From positions 124,001 to 188,000 of the forward strand of contig JAWZYV010012388.1 of NCBI GenBank assembly GCA_038373885.1: DNA of 64,000 bases. The letters are read 5' to 3'. The notes beneath the pieces were generated by a model. It had not been told where the DNA came from. It saw only the letters and a program-made list of their open reading frames with translations, and ran no database searches. Of the stretch, positions 38,401 through 50,400 are shown piece after piece (positions within the stretch are counted from its first letter, which is position 1; each line of letters opens with the position of its first letter). The position numbers and the translations under genes are program-made. Source of the stretch: Cheiracanthium punctorium. Taxonomy: Eukaryota; Arthropoda; Arachnida; Araneae; Cheiracanthiidae.

Positions 38401-41400
38401 AACTTTAGCATCTCTTTCTTTTTCACAATTGCCGAGTACCTTTCCTATCCATCACTTATTCTCATAAATAACTGCATAAAATTTTTCTGGGGTAACATCT
38501 ATACATCTTATTTGATTACCAATTATTACTTTAAAAAGAGTTTTTTGAACATGAAACCTGCTTCACTAAAAGAGTTTTTTTGGCCAAGGATTTAAAAAAA
38601 AAAAAAGTGGTTTTCCCTGATTCATGCTATTGGTGTTGAATTTCTGTTATCTTTTTTATTCAAAAAATCTTCATTTTCACACACCTTAGCTGATGATGTG
38701 AAAAACACTAATTCCCTTTATGTTGCTGGAAGCAAAGTCAAATAAATCTAGTGCACTCAAGATTTGATCCTGAACCATTCACTGTAGACTTGCCCTAGTC
38801 GCAAGGTGCTTTCTTGTCCCTCCAACTCCATCACATGCATTTTTACCATGACTGGTATGCAAAAAAAATTCCATTCAGCTGCCATTCCGTAGTTTTCTTC
38901 ATGGAAACACAAATTAATGAAGTTCTTGTAAACTTTATATTGTGTAGCACTGCCATCACTGAAATATACAACATTTAATAGATGTGGGTATTCATCTTTC
39001 AAATATATTAAGAGTGACTTTTGAAACATGAAAAATGTTGTAGTGTCGTGTTTGAAGCAGTCACTAATGAAGCATATGGATAAAGACTTCAGATAAGAGT
39101 ATGTATTACAAATGGATGTAATGTAACTTGGATGTTATGCCAATGGAATCCTTGTGCAGCATCTTGCAAAATACTCGTATAATTTTCAGCAAAGTCTGTT
39201 AAAGTCAAACAGCTTACATCACCCAAGTCTTCTTTTATTTGCTTTAAATATTGGCTTTGAGATTTGGCGATAAAATGATGTTGAGTTAATTTTTCAACCA
39301 GGAGATCAACATACTCATCAGCTGTTTTTATTAAGGTTTCTAGAGATGATCGATCAGTTTGGATCCACTGTTTGAAAATAACTGTTTCATTGCGTTCAAA
39401 AAATTCTATGGACATAAGAAAATCTCAAAGTGCATTTACACCAGGACACTGGCAGCAGTAATGGAGCATACATTCTTCAGATTGCAGATCACACACTAAT
39501 TTTTTCGAGACCCTGGCTTATTTATTTATTTTAATTTGTGAACCAAGACCAGAACTTGGACACCTTCCTAAGTTACAGAACATGACCATAACATTAAAAT
39601 ACATTTGTAAGTGTTGGACACTTTTTGTGGAAACCGCAAGGGTCCAACTTTTGGAGGTTTCACTGTACATATTAGATTATATTCCATATACATTACAAAA
39701 GCTGTAGTGATTTCTTTGTGAGAGAAATATTCTCACAAAGAAATCACTACAGCATACATTTAGAAAATAATATTTCTAAATAGAATTAGTGATTGTATTT
39801 AGAAATATTATTTTAGAAATGTTGTATTTACTAGTATTGCTCTTATTTTACAACAGAAGAAAGAAGAAAAAAAAAAAACTAAACTTAGATTTGAAGTAAT
39901 CGCATTTTAATTTAAAGTGCATGCTGATAATTTAATAAATTATTTTTGAAATTAAATTGAATACTTTAGATATTAAGTCTCCTTTTCCTTTTCCGTTTTT
40001 AAAGAGATACAGTATGACAGCTGAAAAACGAAAAGCTGTTCTTTTTGGAAATTTCTTTTTCTTCATGCAACTTTTGGATAGCTTTTAAAGAAATTTAATT
40101 GAAGTAGTGACTCAGAAAAATCTAGAATGTCTCCACAAGTTATACTGTGAACTGTTACAAACAGTGAACCTATGGGAGTTTAAGACACACTCCGGAAAAA
40201 ATGCTAAAAGTGCAGAATTTTGCAATATCCAACAAAACAGGTATAATCCATATTTAGACACGTTTTTTGTGTTCACGAATTTTTCTGAAAATTACATTAG
40301 ACATACAGCTTCACTGATAGCATTAATCGATTCCCTATTTCCAATAATTTTTTTCTACTGTTTTAATTTTATTTAATTGTTTGTCATTATTTTTTAAGTA
40401 GTAACTATTTACTGGAAAGTTTTTAAACCTTTAGAACTTTATCCCGCAGACTGATCAAATTTTTTACTCATGAGAGAGAGAAAGAAGCCATTTATTTTCT
40501 CTTCAGGAATCATACATGTGTTACACTTTTCTTCTGGTTTCTTCAAAGAAAAGTAAAGCTCAAAGTCCTCTGTAATACAAAAATATTTTGTAGAGGTCAA
40601 GGGGACGCTTTGAAGGGACGGTCAGTAGTAAAATCTCTACTCCCCCATCTTGCTTCGGGAGCAAAGCAATAAAATGTAAGGTTACCATGATGTCTAAGTG
40701 TTTCTTTCAGAGAGAGCATCAGTTTATATTTCGATTTTATTGCTGTTTCACATGTGTCCTTTGATTTTCTCCTTGGTAGTTTGATATTTAAAATATAAAG
40801 ATCTTTCAAAGATATCCGTCATTATTTACAGCATGCAGATGAATTCAAATGTAGAAAAATTGTCTCCTAAACTTCATCGCAAACTCTTCCTCAAGAAAAA
40901 CGTGATTCGGTTCAAACAATAAAAATTGATCTTGGATCTTTGAATCTGGTCCCAGGAAGCCTAAAACGCAACAAGGAAACCATAAAAAGATCATTTTCTT
41001 CTAAATATTATGAAACTTATATTAAGAAGAAATTCCTTGGGTCGAGTACAGCATAAGTGGTGATAAAATATTTTGCTACAAGTGTAGGCATTTTTCAGCA
41101 AAATCAGAAATAAGAGAACAAAGAGAAAAATTTGTTTCCGCTGGTTTCAATAATTGGAAAAAAGTAATAGAAGTTTTAAAACCTCATGAAAATTCAGCAA
41201 GCCATAGAAAATGTCATGAAAAGTTCCTAAGTTATAAATTACAGCCGAAAACTGTTGCCGACCAAATAATGCAACAAAAAGTGGTTTAAGAAGAAAAGAT
41301 GAATGAATATTTGGAAAAATTGTATGACATTTTTTTCTGATTATGTGAGCAAGGTTTAGCCTTGCGAGGACACAGAGAATGTCCCGAATTCAAAAATACA

Positions 41401-44400
41401 GGAAATTATTTACAAATCAGTAATCTCTGCAAAATATGACCCTGAATTTGAAAAGCAGTTAAATCAAAAGGTGAGCTACACAAGTCCAAAAATACAGAAT
41501 GAGATGATCGAAATCCCTGCTTTAAAAATTAAAGAAGAAATTGGAAAAGCTATTTGCGATGCCGGAATATTTCAATTATAGTGAATGAAGCACGATGCTA
41601 TAAAGAACAAATGTCAGTTGTTGCACGTTTTGCCGAAAAGCTCACACCTCAAGAGGGTTTGTTGTCTTTATAAATTGTCCAGATGCAAGAGATGCCACGA
41701 GCTTGTCTGACTTCATTACAGAAGTCATCAAAAGCCTGAACATCGGAAAAGCTACTCTCGTAGTACAGTGCTGTGTACTTGTTTTACTGAGGATGATGCG
41801 TCAGTAATGAGTGGAAAGTATAACAGAGTTCAGAAAAAAATAAAAGAACGCAATCCTTTAGCAGTGTACATTCATTGTATGACACACAAAATAAACCTAG
41901 TAATTACAGATGCGTGTAAACATAATCATAGATCAAAATCATTCTTCAACAGAATCGAATCTTAGTATATATTAGGCAAGTTGGAGTGTTTAGGCTGATT
42001 AATTTTTATTTTTTACCAACTATTTAAAAAATTCCAGAGCTGGGGATTAAACCCAGGACTGCCACTTAACGTGCGGTTGCTCTACCACCGAGCTACACAA
42101 CTCTGGAATTTTTCGCATAGTTGGTAAAAAATAAAAATTAATCAGCCTACACACTCCAATTTGCCTAATATACTTGAAAGGTTGATAGAATCACTTTCTA
42201 AAATATGTCTTTGTATATATTTTTTTCAAAACCAAGTACCCCTTCAAAAATTGTTTGGGCTACAAATGAAGGAAATCGGCAGCCTCAGTAAAACAAGATG
42301 GAGCTGCAGATATAAAAATTGCAGGTATCTGATTGAAAATTTTCAAGCAGTAATTCAGGCTCTAACAGAGGAAATAGAGGAAGGAAAAGCCAAAGCTGCC
42401 ATCACTGCATTAGGAATATACCGTATTTGCGCATGTATAACGCGCACCCTATACTTAACAAGAAAAAATCGAGAAATTTTGTTAGCTCGTATATAACGCG
42501 CACCATAAATTGGACATTCAAAAGACTTTGTAGATTCTTAACCTAAGCACTCCATTCAAAATTGTTAGTCCAGCTCTCCAAATCAGATAGCTCAAAGAAA
42601 AAGATAAAGAAGAATGATTCTGGGTGTTACAAATTGATCAGATGTCACAAATTGGCAATGCAGATCAGATTCCATTGTGGTTTGACATGCCAGAGGCCAC
42701 AACTGTTCATCCTGTTAAAGACAGAAGCGTTCTAGTGCACACAACAGGAGCAGACAAGCAACGATGCACCGTTATGCTGGCCATTACGGCTGACGGCTGC
42801 AAGCTGACACCGTACGGGATTTTTAAAAGAAAAATTATCCCTAAAGAATCTTTTCCAGTCGGGATAATTGTAAGAGTCCAGTAAAGGGGTGGATGACGGA
42901 GGAGCTCATGAAAGACTGGATTAAAATTATGTGGAAACGTCGGGCCGTTGCTTTACGACAGCCATCGATGCTGATCCTGGACAGCTTCCGTGGACACACG
43001 ACCTGTGAAGTAAAAGCGCAAATTCATCGCTCAAGTGATTTAGTCATGATACCTGGTGGGATGACGAAAGTACTGTAGCCCTTAGATGTTGTCATCAACC
43101 GACCATTTAAGGTTGCATTTCGGCATGCCTACAATCGGTGGACGACAACAACAGATCACAAAATCACTCCAAGCGGGAGAATGAAGAGTGCTTCACTCGC
43201 AACCATATGGGAATGGATACATGAAGCTTGGAATTCCATCTCAGCCGATATGATAAGAATGAGCTTCAAAGTGAGTGGAATTTCCAATCGGATGGATGGA
43301 ACTGAAGACGATATGATATACGAGGGCATTGACTGTGCCAGTGATGACGAGGACTGTGACGAGAGCAGCAATAGGGACAATGAGGATTGCTAATTATATT
43401 AATAAATGTAATGTTTCTAGCACTGTTGTATGAAAGAAGTGTTAGGAGAGAAAAATACATGTAGCAAAAAATGACTTCGATTAAGTAAGATTTTTCCAGT
43501 TTAATTTCTTCTTTGAGTACTTTTCTTGATTCAAACCTATATCGTGTGATTATATGCAGTAGTGATGTAACGAATATTCGGCCAGTATTCGGTATTTGGC
43601 CTATTCGGCTGTTTTGCCGAATATTCAGTAAGCCGAATATTCAGTTGGCCGAATATTCGGTAGGCCGAATACTGAACAGGTATTCGGCCGAATAGTTGTG
43701 GCCGAATATTGCTACATATTCGGCTGAATAATTTCAGAGAAAAATATTTTTTTAATGCATTTACAAATAATACTGCTTAGTTATATACTTCAATGAGTTA
43801 ATCTCATATAATAAAATATCCTAAGTCATTGAATTTTAAGCTGAATGAAACATAATCTAATACATTAATAATATTACTGAAATGCAGACTTTTCTACTTG
43901 GTGACACTACTTGACTTGATTTTCTAATTTCTTTTTGGGTGGGCGTAGAAGGAATTTTTTCAGATCCTTAATTACAAACATAATTTTGAAAAGCTGCTGA
44001 ATATGTTTTGCTCAGAGTCTGTAAAACCCAAAACGTGATGTGATTATGTATAGTTACCAGATTACTGACATTTACCACCATAGCATTTATTAAATTATGA
44101 ATATCTCAAAATATAATTATTGGTACGAATTTTCGGGCAACCTGCTATTCTTGTGTTTAAAATAGTTTAAAATTCGTATTTTACGCTTCAAATAATTAAA
44201 ATGTGCTTTTTGTTGCATCAAAATTGGTCAACTAGAGCCGGAGATATGGAGGTTTGGGTTTCCAACTAATTTGTATGTCGTTTTTAGAAATCTCGAAAAA
44301 TATTGGTCCTAGGCCTTCCGTAACTTCACTTTTGGGAATTTATTTTTGGTGCTAAATTTGGCATTATTTCGCCAAAAGTCGCCAAGCTTGGCGACTTTTG

Positions 44401-47400
44401 GCGAAATAATTGGCAACATTTTGGTCATGTGGCGCATTTTCCCCAATGGGGCTTGTAAAGTTAGTTTTGCTGCATTAACATGCATAATAGTTTTAATTTT
44501 TCTCTTCTACGACATAATCAAAATTCCTGCTTTGTGGAATCTTTGAGAAATATATTCTTCTGGAAGCTCCTTGTAGCTTCTGCCTCTCCTATAAATATAA
44601 GCAGACTACCCCGATAGTCTTAGTCTTGCTTCTGCTTCCGCCAAGAGCAGATGTCCGTGAAGCTTAAGGCTTTGTATTGACGCTATAGAAACTGTGTTTT
44701 CACTTGTTTATGAAGCTGATTTTTAAGTGCTGTGTGTAAATTCTTCATTGTTGATTGTTGAGTCTTGAGGGACTTTTAGTGCTATCCTTCGTATATTTCT
44801 ACTGAATTTTGCCTGTGGAAGTGGCCTGTGAACTAAATTTTGTGTGAGAATTACAGCATTTGTGAAAGCTTCTGTACTGAGCAGATTGTTAAAAGCACAT
44901 TACTGTCTGATTGTGCTTATGAATTTTGTACAGCTGATTATTCGACGAAATTCTAGAAGCAATAAAATTTGTGTTCCATCCTGACAAGTAGACTATTTTC
45001 TAGAACTTTCTACACCTACTGGACTTTAGAACGACGAACCCAGGAATTAGCAGAGTATTCTGCAACATTACGCTTTTATTAGTGTTTAACTTTGTAAAAG
45101 ATATTTTATCATGACCAATATTTTATTAGTTTTACAGATAATATACTGTTGTGTGTTTTTAAGTACCTACAAATAATATAAAATGAATTTTAATTAATCT
45201 TTATTTAGTATTTAATTACAAAATTGAAAAGCAATATTTTATTTACAGTTAAAATGAAATTGAAAAAAATGTAATATTCAGCCGCCGAATATTTGGTATT
45301 CGGCCTAAACTATGTGCCGAATATTCGGTATTCGGCCAAAGCTATTGGCCGAATATTTGGTATTCGGCTATTTGGCCAAATCACTATTCGTTACATCTCT
45401 AATATGCAGCAGTGAAAAATTATTCCGAGTATAACGCGCACCCTGAGTTTTTGCCTTAAATTTTTGAAAAAAAAGTGTGCGCTATACACGAGTAAATACG
45501 GTGTGCATATATCACGAAAACGGACTTCATCGTCAACCTTTTTACTATGAATTACGTTCTGACAATTATGTACGTATTGATAAATTATTTCCAGAAAGAA
45601 GATGCAACACTCAGGGTGTCTACAAAAATAATAAAATCAGCTTTGGGAACCCTGAAAGAAGAAAGATGTAACTTCAATGGCTTGAGGAGAGAAATTGAAG
45701 AATTTTCTAAAAAGCACAAACACACCCGGACTGAGAGGGTAGGGGCCCGCCCGTCTCAATAGAAGGGGGGGCCCCCGGTTATTATGTAACCGATAAATAA
45801 TAGGATGTGTTAACTTTCAGGCTATGAGGGAGGTATGGTGTTATTATTAATTAATTATGATTGATAATTAATACATTAATAAAATATTGATCTATTAATT
45901 AATATGCGTCATTCATATTAATTAATCCCTTGCTCATTCAGGAACCCTCACTCAAAAAATTTTGAGAACTACATTTAAAATAAAGTGTTTTGAAGCCTTC
46001 TGGGGCGCAATTGCAGCTGCAAAATATTTTGTATGTGTCAAACTTCATTTAAGGCTATTAGTATAGCACTTTTTTTTTTTTTTGTATTTTCTTTCTTTTT
46101 TCTGTTTGGGGGCCCACCCATCTGCAGACAGTTGGACACCCTGGCCAGTCCGGGCCTGAGCACAAAATAGATCTTACTTCCCCGAAAGAGACAAAAATTA
46201 GCAAAAAATTAACAAAAGCAGTTCCTAAGACGATTACCACATTGAAAGTAGTATTATTGTAAATATGGAAAAACGGTTTTCAAACCTTTAATTGGCAGAA
46301 AGCATTGATTGTTTCCAAAACCTAAACTTGGAAGGAAGTGATACTTTTTTAAACACCTATGGAAAGGAAATGAATATCAACAGAAATGACCTGAAAGCTG
46401 GGGTAACTGTTTTGAAAATTTTTTTTTAGACTTCAAAAACCAGAAACTGATTAGAACAGTGTGTGGACTATTTCGTATACGGTGCTTTGTTTACAAATCA
46501 ATGTTTTTGTTTACAATTCATTGGTGAACAATCTGACGCCAGAGTGAGTGATGCAACGCCAAAGTGAAGTTACCTGCCGGTGGTAGTTGTGACTGGCAAC
46601 CATAAAGAATACGTCTATCGTCAGTTTGGGTTGATATTTGATATTGTTTCATGTTATTGATGGAAGGGAATGAAATATGTTATGTTAATGTATGAAAAGA
46701 ATTTGTGTGTGTTTGATAGAAATATGGTGTGAATATAAAGCATGCTGGTTTTACGTTATGAACCAGTGGGTGTTGGGGACATTTCTGAGCGGTTATTTAA
46801 AAAAAAGGTAAAATCATACAAGCCGGTGCGCACCCCATGTAAACATGGCGACAGTCGATGGAGCTTGGCGGCCGCCAAGCTCCAGCGACTGTCGCCAACC
46901 ATTTTCCACTATCAGCACATTAAAATTGCACATATATTCCACTAAAAATGAGCAACCAGTGGACCGTTTTTAACTAAAAAAACCTCAGTGGATTCAGCAA
47001 CCTAGTTGTACAGCTATCTAAACTAGGCAACCAGTGGTCTGTTTTTAACTAAAAAAAACCTCAGTGGATTCAGCAACCTAGCTGTACAGCTATGTAAACT
47101 ATGCAACCAGTGGACCGTTTTTAACTAAAAAAACCTCAGTGGATTCAGCAACCAAGTTGTACAGCTATGTAAACTATGCAACCAGCGGACCGTTTTTTAC
47201 TAAAAAAAACCTCAGTGGATTCAGCAACCTAGTAGTGCAGCTATGTAAACTATGCAAGCAGTGGCCCGTTTTTTACTAAAAAAATCTCAGTGGATTCAGC
47301 AACCTAGTTGTACAGCTATGTAAACTACGCAACCAGTGGACCATTTTTAACTTAAAAAAAAAAAAACAACAACAGTGAACTAAGCAACCTAGTTGTACAG

Positions 47401-50400
47401 CTAATGTAAACTGGGCAAACACTGGCCCGTTTTCAACTCAACCTCTTATAAAGTCAGTATGATTAGAATAGCACGTAAATAGCACTTACGAAAACATAAA
47501 CACTTCAAATATCAATTTAAAATTCACATTAAAAACCTTAAACATTGCAAAGATTCATTAAAAAAGAGCACTTACCTCTATTTTTTTTTTTAAATAACCG
47601 CTCAAAAATGTCCCCAACACCCACCGGCTTACAACGTACTATATTTCTAACAAACACACACAAATTCTTTTCTTATATTAACATAACACATTTCATTCCC
47701 TTCCATCAATAACGCAAACAATTTCAAATTCCCAAACCTGATGAAACACGTATTCTTTATGGTTGCCAGTCACAACTACCACCGGCAGTTGGCGGTGCAT
47801 CGCTCACTCTCGCGTCAGATTGTTCGCCAATGATTTGTAAACAAAACATTGATATGTAAACAAAGCACCGTATACGGAATATGGTCCAAAAAAAATAAAG
47901 GTAAGTGCTCTTTTTTAACAAATCTTGGCAATGTTTAAGGTTTTTAATGTGAATTTTAAATTGATATTTGATGCGTTTATGTTTTCGTAAGTGCTATTTA
48001 CATGTTATTCTAATCATACTGACTTTATAGGAGGTGTACAACTAGGTTGTTTAATCCACATGTTTTTTTGAGTTGAAAACGGGACAGTGTTTGTCCAGTT
48101 TACATTAGCTGTACAACTAGGTTGCTTAATTCACTGTTGTTTTTTTAGTTAAAAACAGTCCACTGGTTGCGTAGTTTACATAGCTGTACACAGGCCTGTC
48201 GAGAGGGGGGTGGGGAAGAGGGGGATTCCCCCCTGGGCCAGGGCTAAACTTTCAAAAAAAATTCTGTATAGACAGAAATAGAATTCGCAAAAACCAACAC
48301 CGACTGAAATAAGTAAAGATGAGACGAGGTCCTAAACGAAACTGGATTGCTGACGTTATGTACGCTTTATTTATTTATTCAGAGCCTGATTATGACCAAC
48401 AGGGGCCCCGGGCATTGATGAATTTGGGCACCCCCATCTATGAAATTTGTTTTATTTTTCATAGAATTTTGATATAAAAAAAAATAATTCAGAACATCAT
48501 TTGATATTAGGGGCCCTTTCGAGCCGGGGCCATGCGATAATAAGGCTCTGTATTTATTTTTTGGGGGGGGCAAACGCACCATCCTTTGTGCTCTCATACG
48601 TGGGAATCACCATGACAACTCCAGGCCGGCAGGTGCAAACTTTCCAAACATAATTTGCAAGCGCGGGAAAATTCATTCATCCCTAAAATGTTCTTGGAAT
48701 AAAATTATTCAGAATCGCTCTCGGAATGTGGATTTTTCAGTTTCTTTCGGTGAGTTTACTTACTCTTTTACACTTCTTATTATCGGATAGTGATTATTTA
48801 TTTATTTTTTTAATAATTATTAGTTATAAAGTATGCTTATTTCGTCAGTGCTTCATGAATAGGCTTAATTTCTCACAGCAAACTTTTGAGGTTAAAATTA
48901 TCTTATTGCTAATAAAACATTTCATTGAAGCTTTTTATGGTAGTGATTCTGTAAAGCTTTTCACATACTTATTTTTATATATTAAGAATTCATTAGATCG
49001 TTTTCTGAACTTATATCTTTTACGTTTAGCACACAATCAATTTTGCCTAAGATCCAAGTGAAATTGTTCGGAACATTTATTTTCCATATTTGTAATAGCT
49101 TAGTAAATTTAACTAGAGCAGCGGTTCCCAAACTTTAAGCGTCGCGCCTTCCTCCGCTCTCCATATTTTTCAGCATATATTCAGTTTCTTATTTTTCAAC
49201 AGTTTACATTTAGTCGCCTGTTTTAATAAATGACGCTATCAGTAAAGTTTGAACAAACATTTTAAGCGAAAATGGGTATGTTTTTGAACAAAAATGAGAA
49301 TGAATAAGATGATTTTGAAATCATGTATTATTGCTTGTTCTTTGTCTCTTTTTCTGGCTCCTACCCTGCAAATGCTGTACGACCCCCCTAGGGGATGCAA
49401 GCGTTTGCAAAGAGCCTTTCACGAAGCCAAAGAGCTTCTTTTACGAAGAGCCTTTCACCCATGGGCGCCCATAAGGGGGGGCAAGGTAGGGCACTTGCCC
49501 TCCCCTAGAGTTTTAGGTTAATGTCTCATGATGTATACATATGGCATAAACAGAACTAAATTTGCTAAAAGTTTGAAATTTGCCCCCCTCTAGAAAAATT
49601 TTTTGCAGTTTGCCCCCCCCCTAGAAAAATTCCTATGGGCGCCCATGCTTTCACCATTTGGACTACTGAATCGAACTCTATTTCTTCTTAGAATCTGGAT
49701 GCCATTTTTCCAATCATTTGCATAGCTTTGCATATTTTTCTACTTTACCCATTTCGGTTGCTAGTACTGAGTGTTCATTCAGGATGATGAAGAGAATTAA
49801 AAACTTCCAACGCACTTGTTCGACTCAAACACGTACTTCCAGTTTAAGAACTCTTCGTATTGAGTGGGGACTAGCGAAAGAACTAGACTTTAAAATTATT
49901 ATTGATACTTTTGCCTAAAAAAAACGAGAAAAGCTAATTTTTAATAGTTTTGATTTTGTAAAGAAAAAATCCAATTATTTGTATTATAAAGACCAACATT
50001 AAACTATTTAATGAAAGCGTCTTTTTTAAACTAAAACTTGAAAATGCCAGATAGTGGAAAAAAAAAAGAAGTTTATTTGTATTTTACAATGTGAATAACT
50101 TTTCTATTTGAGGGGAGGGAGGGGCCCGGCAGATATCGATCCACCCGGGCCCGATTTTGTCTCTCGACAGGCCTGGCTGTACAACTCGGTTGCTGAATCC
50201 ACTGAGGTTTTTTTAGTTAAAAACGGTCCACTGGATGCATAGTTTACATAGCTGTACAACTAGGTTGCTGAATCCACTGAGGTTTTTTTAGTTAAAAACG
50301 GTCCACTGGTTGCATAGTTTACATAGCTGTACAACTAGGTTGCTTAATCCACTGTATTTTTTTTAGTTAAAAACGGTCCACTGTTTGCTCATTTTAAATT

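Larger units (their letters stand above)
39421..40800. other. FBXO3 intron 1 with two hairpins, otherwise nothing recognised
   Basis: Apart from the inverted repeats at 39701-39821 no element or gene is recognised. Open frames at 40107-40376 and 40597-40809 have no family signature. Confidence 0.35.
42421..45501 (+). mobile_element. Tigger/pogo element, 5'-truncated transposase, TA target
   Basis: Follows TA and begins CCGTATTTGCGCATGTATAA; ends GTATACACGAG-like sequence then TAAATACGG at 45501. ACGCGCACCCT motifs lie inside both ends. Encodes the C-terminal half of a pogo-group transposase. A hAT-type element (43560-45401) is nested in it. Confidence 0.88.
48191..50175. mobile_element. hAT element, CAGGCCTGTCGAGAG ends, perfect 8-bp TSD
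   Basis: 1985 bp; CAGGCCTGTCGAGAG at the left and CTCTCGACAGGCCTG at the right are perfect inverted repeats. GCTGTACA, part of a satellite unit, is duplicated at 48183-48190 and 50176-50183. Retains only a C-terminal transposase fragment and holds a MITE (49460-49647). Confidence 0.92.

Noticed and set aside
44346..44546. Open frame across the 48-bp palindrome
   Set aside because: It reads through palindromic element sequence and shows no domain.
48726..49061. 111-codon open frame with hydrophobic stretches
   Set aside because: Lies in the deletion derivative hAT element, AT-rich and leucine/phenylalanine-heavy as expected by chance; no known domain.
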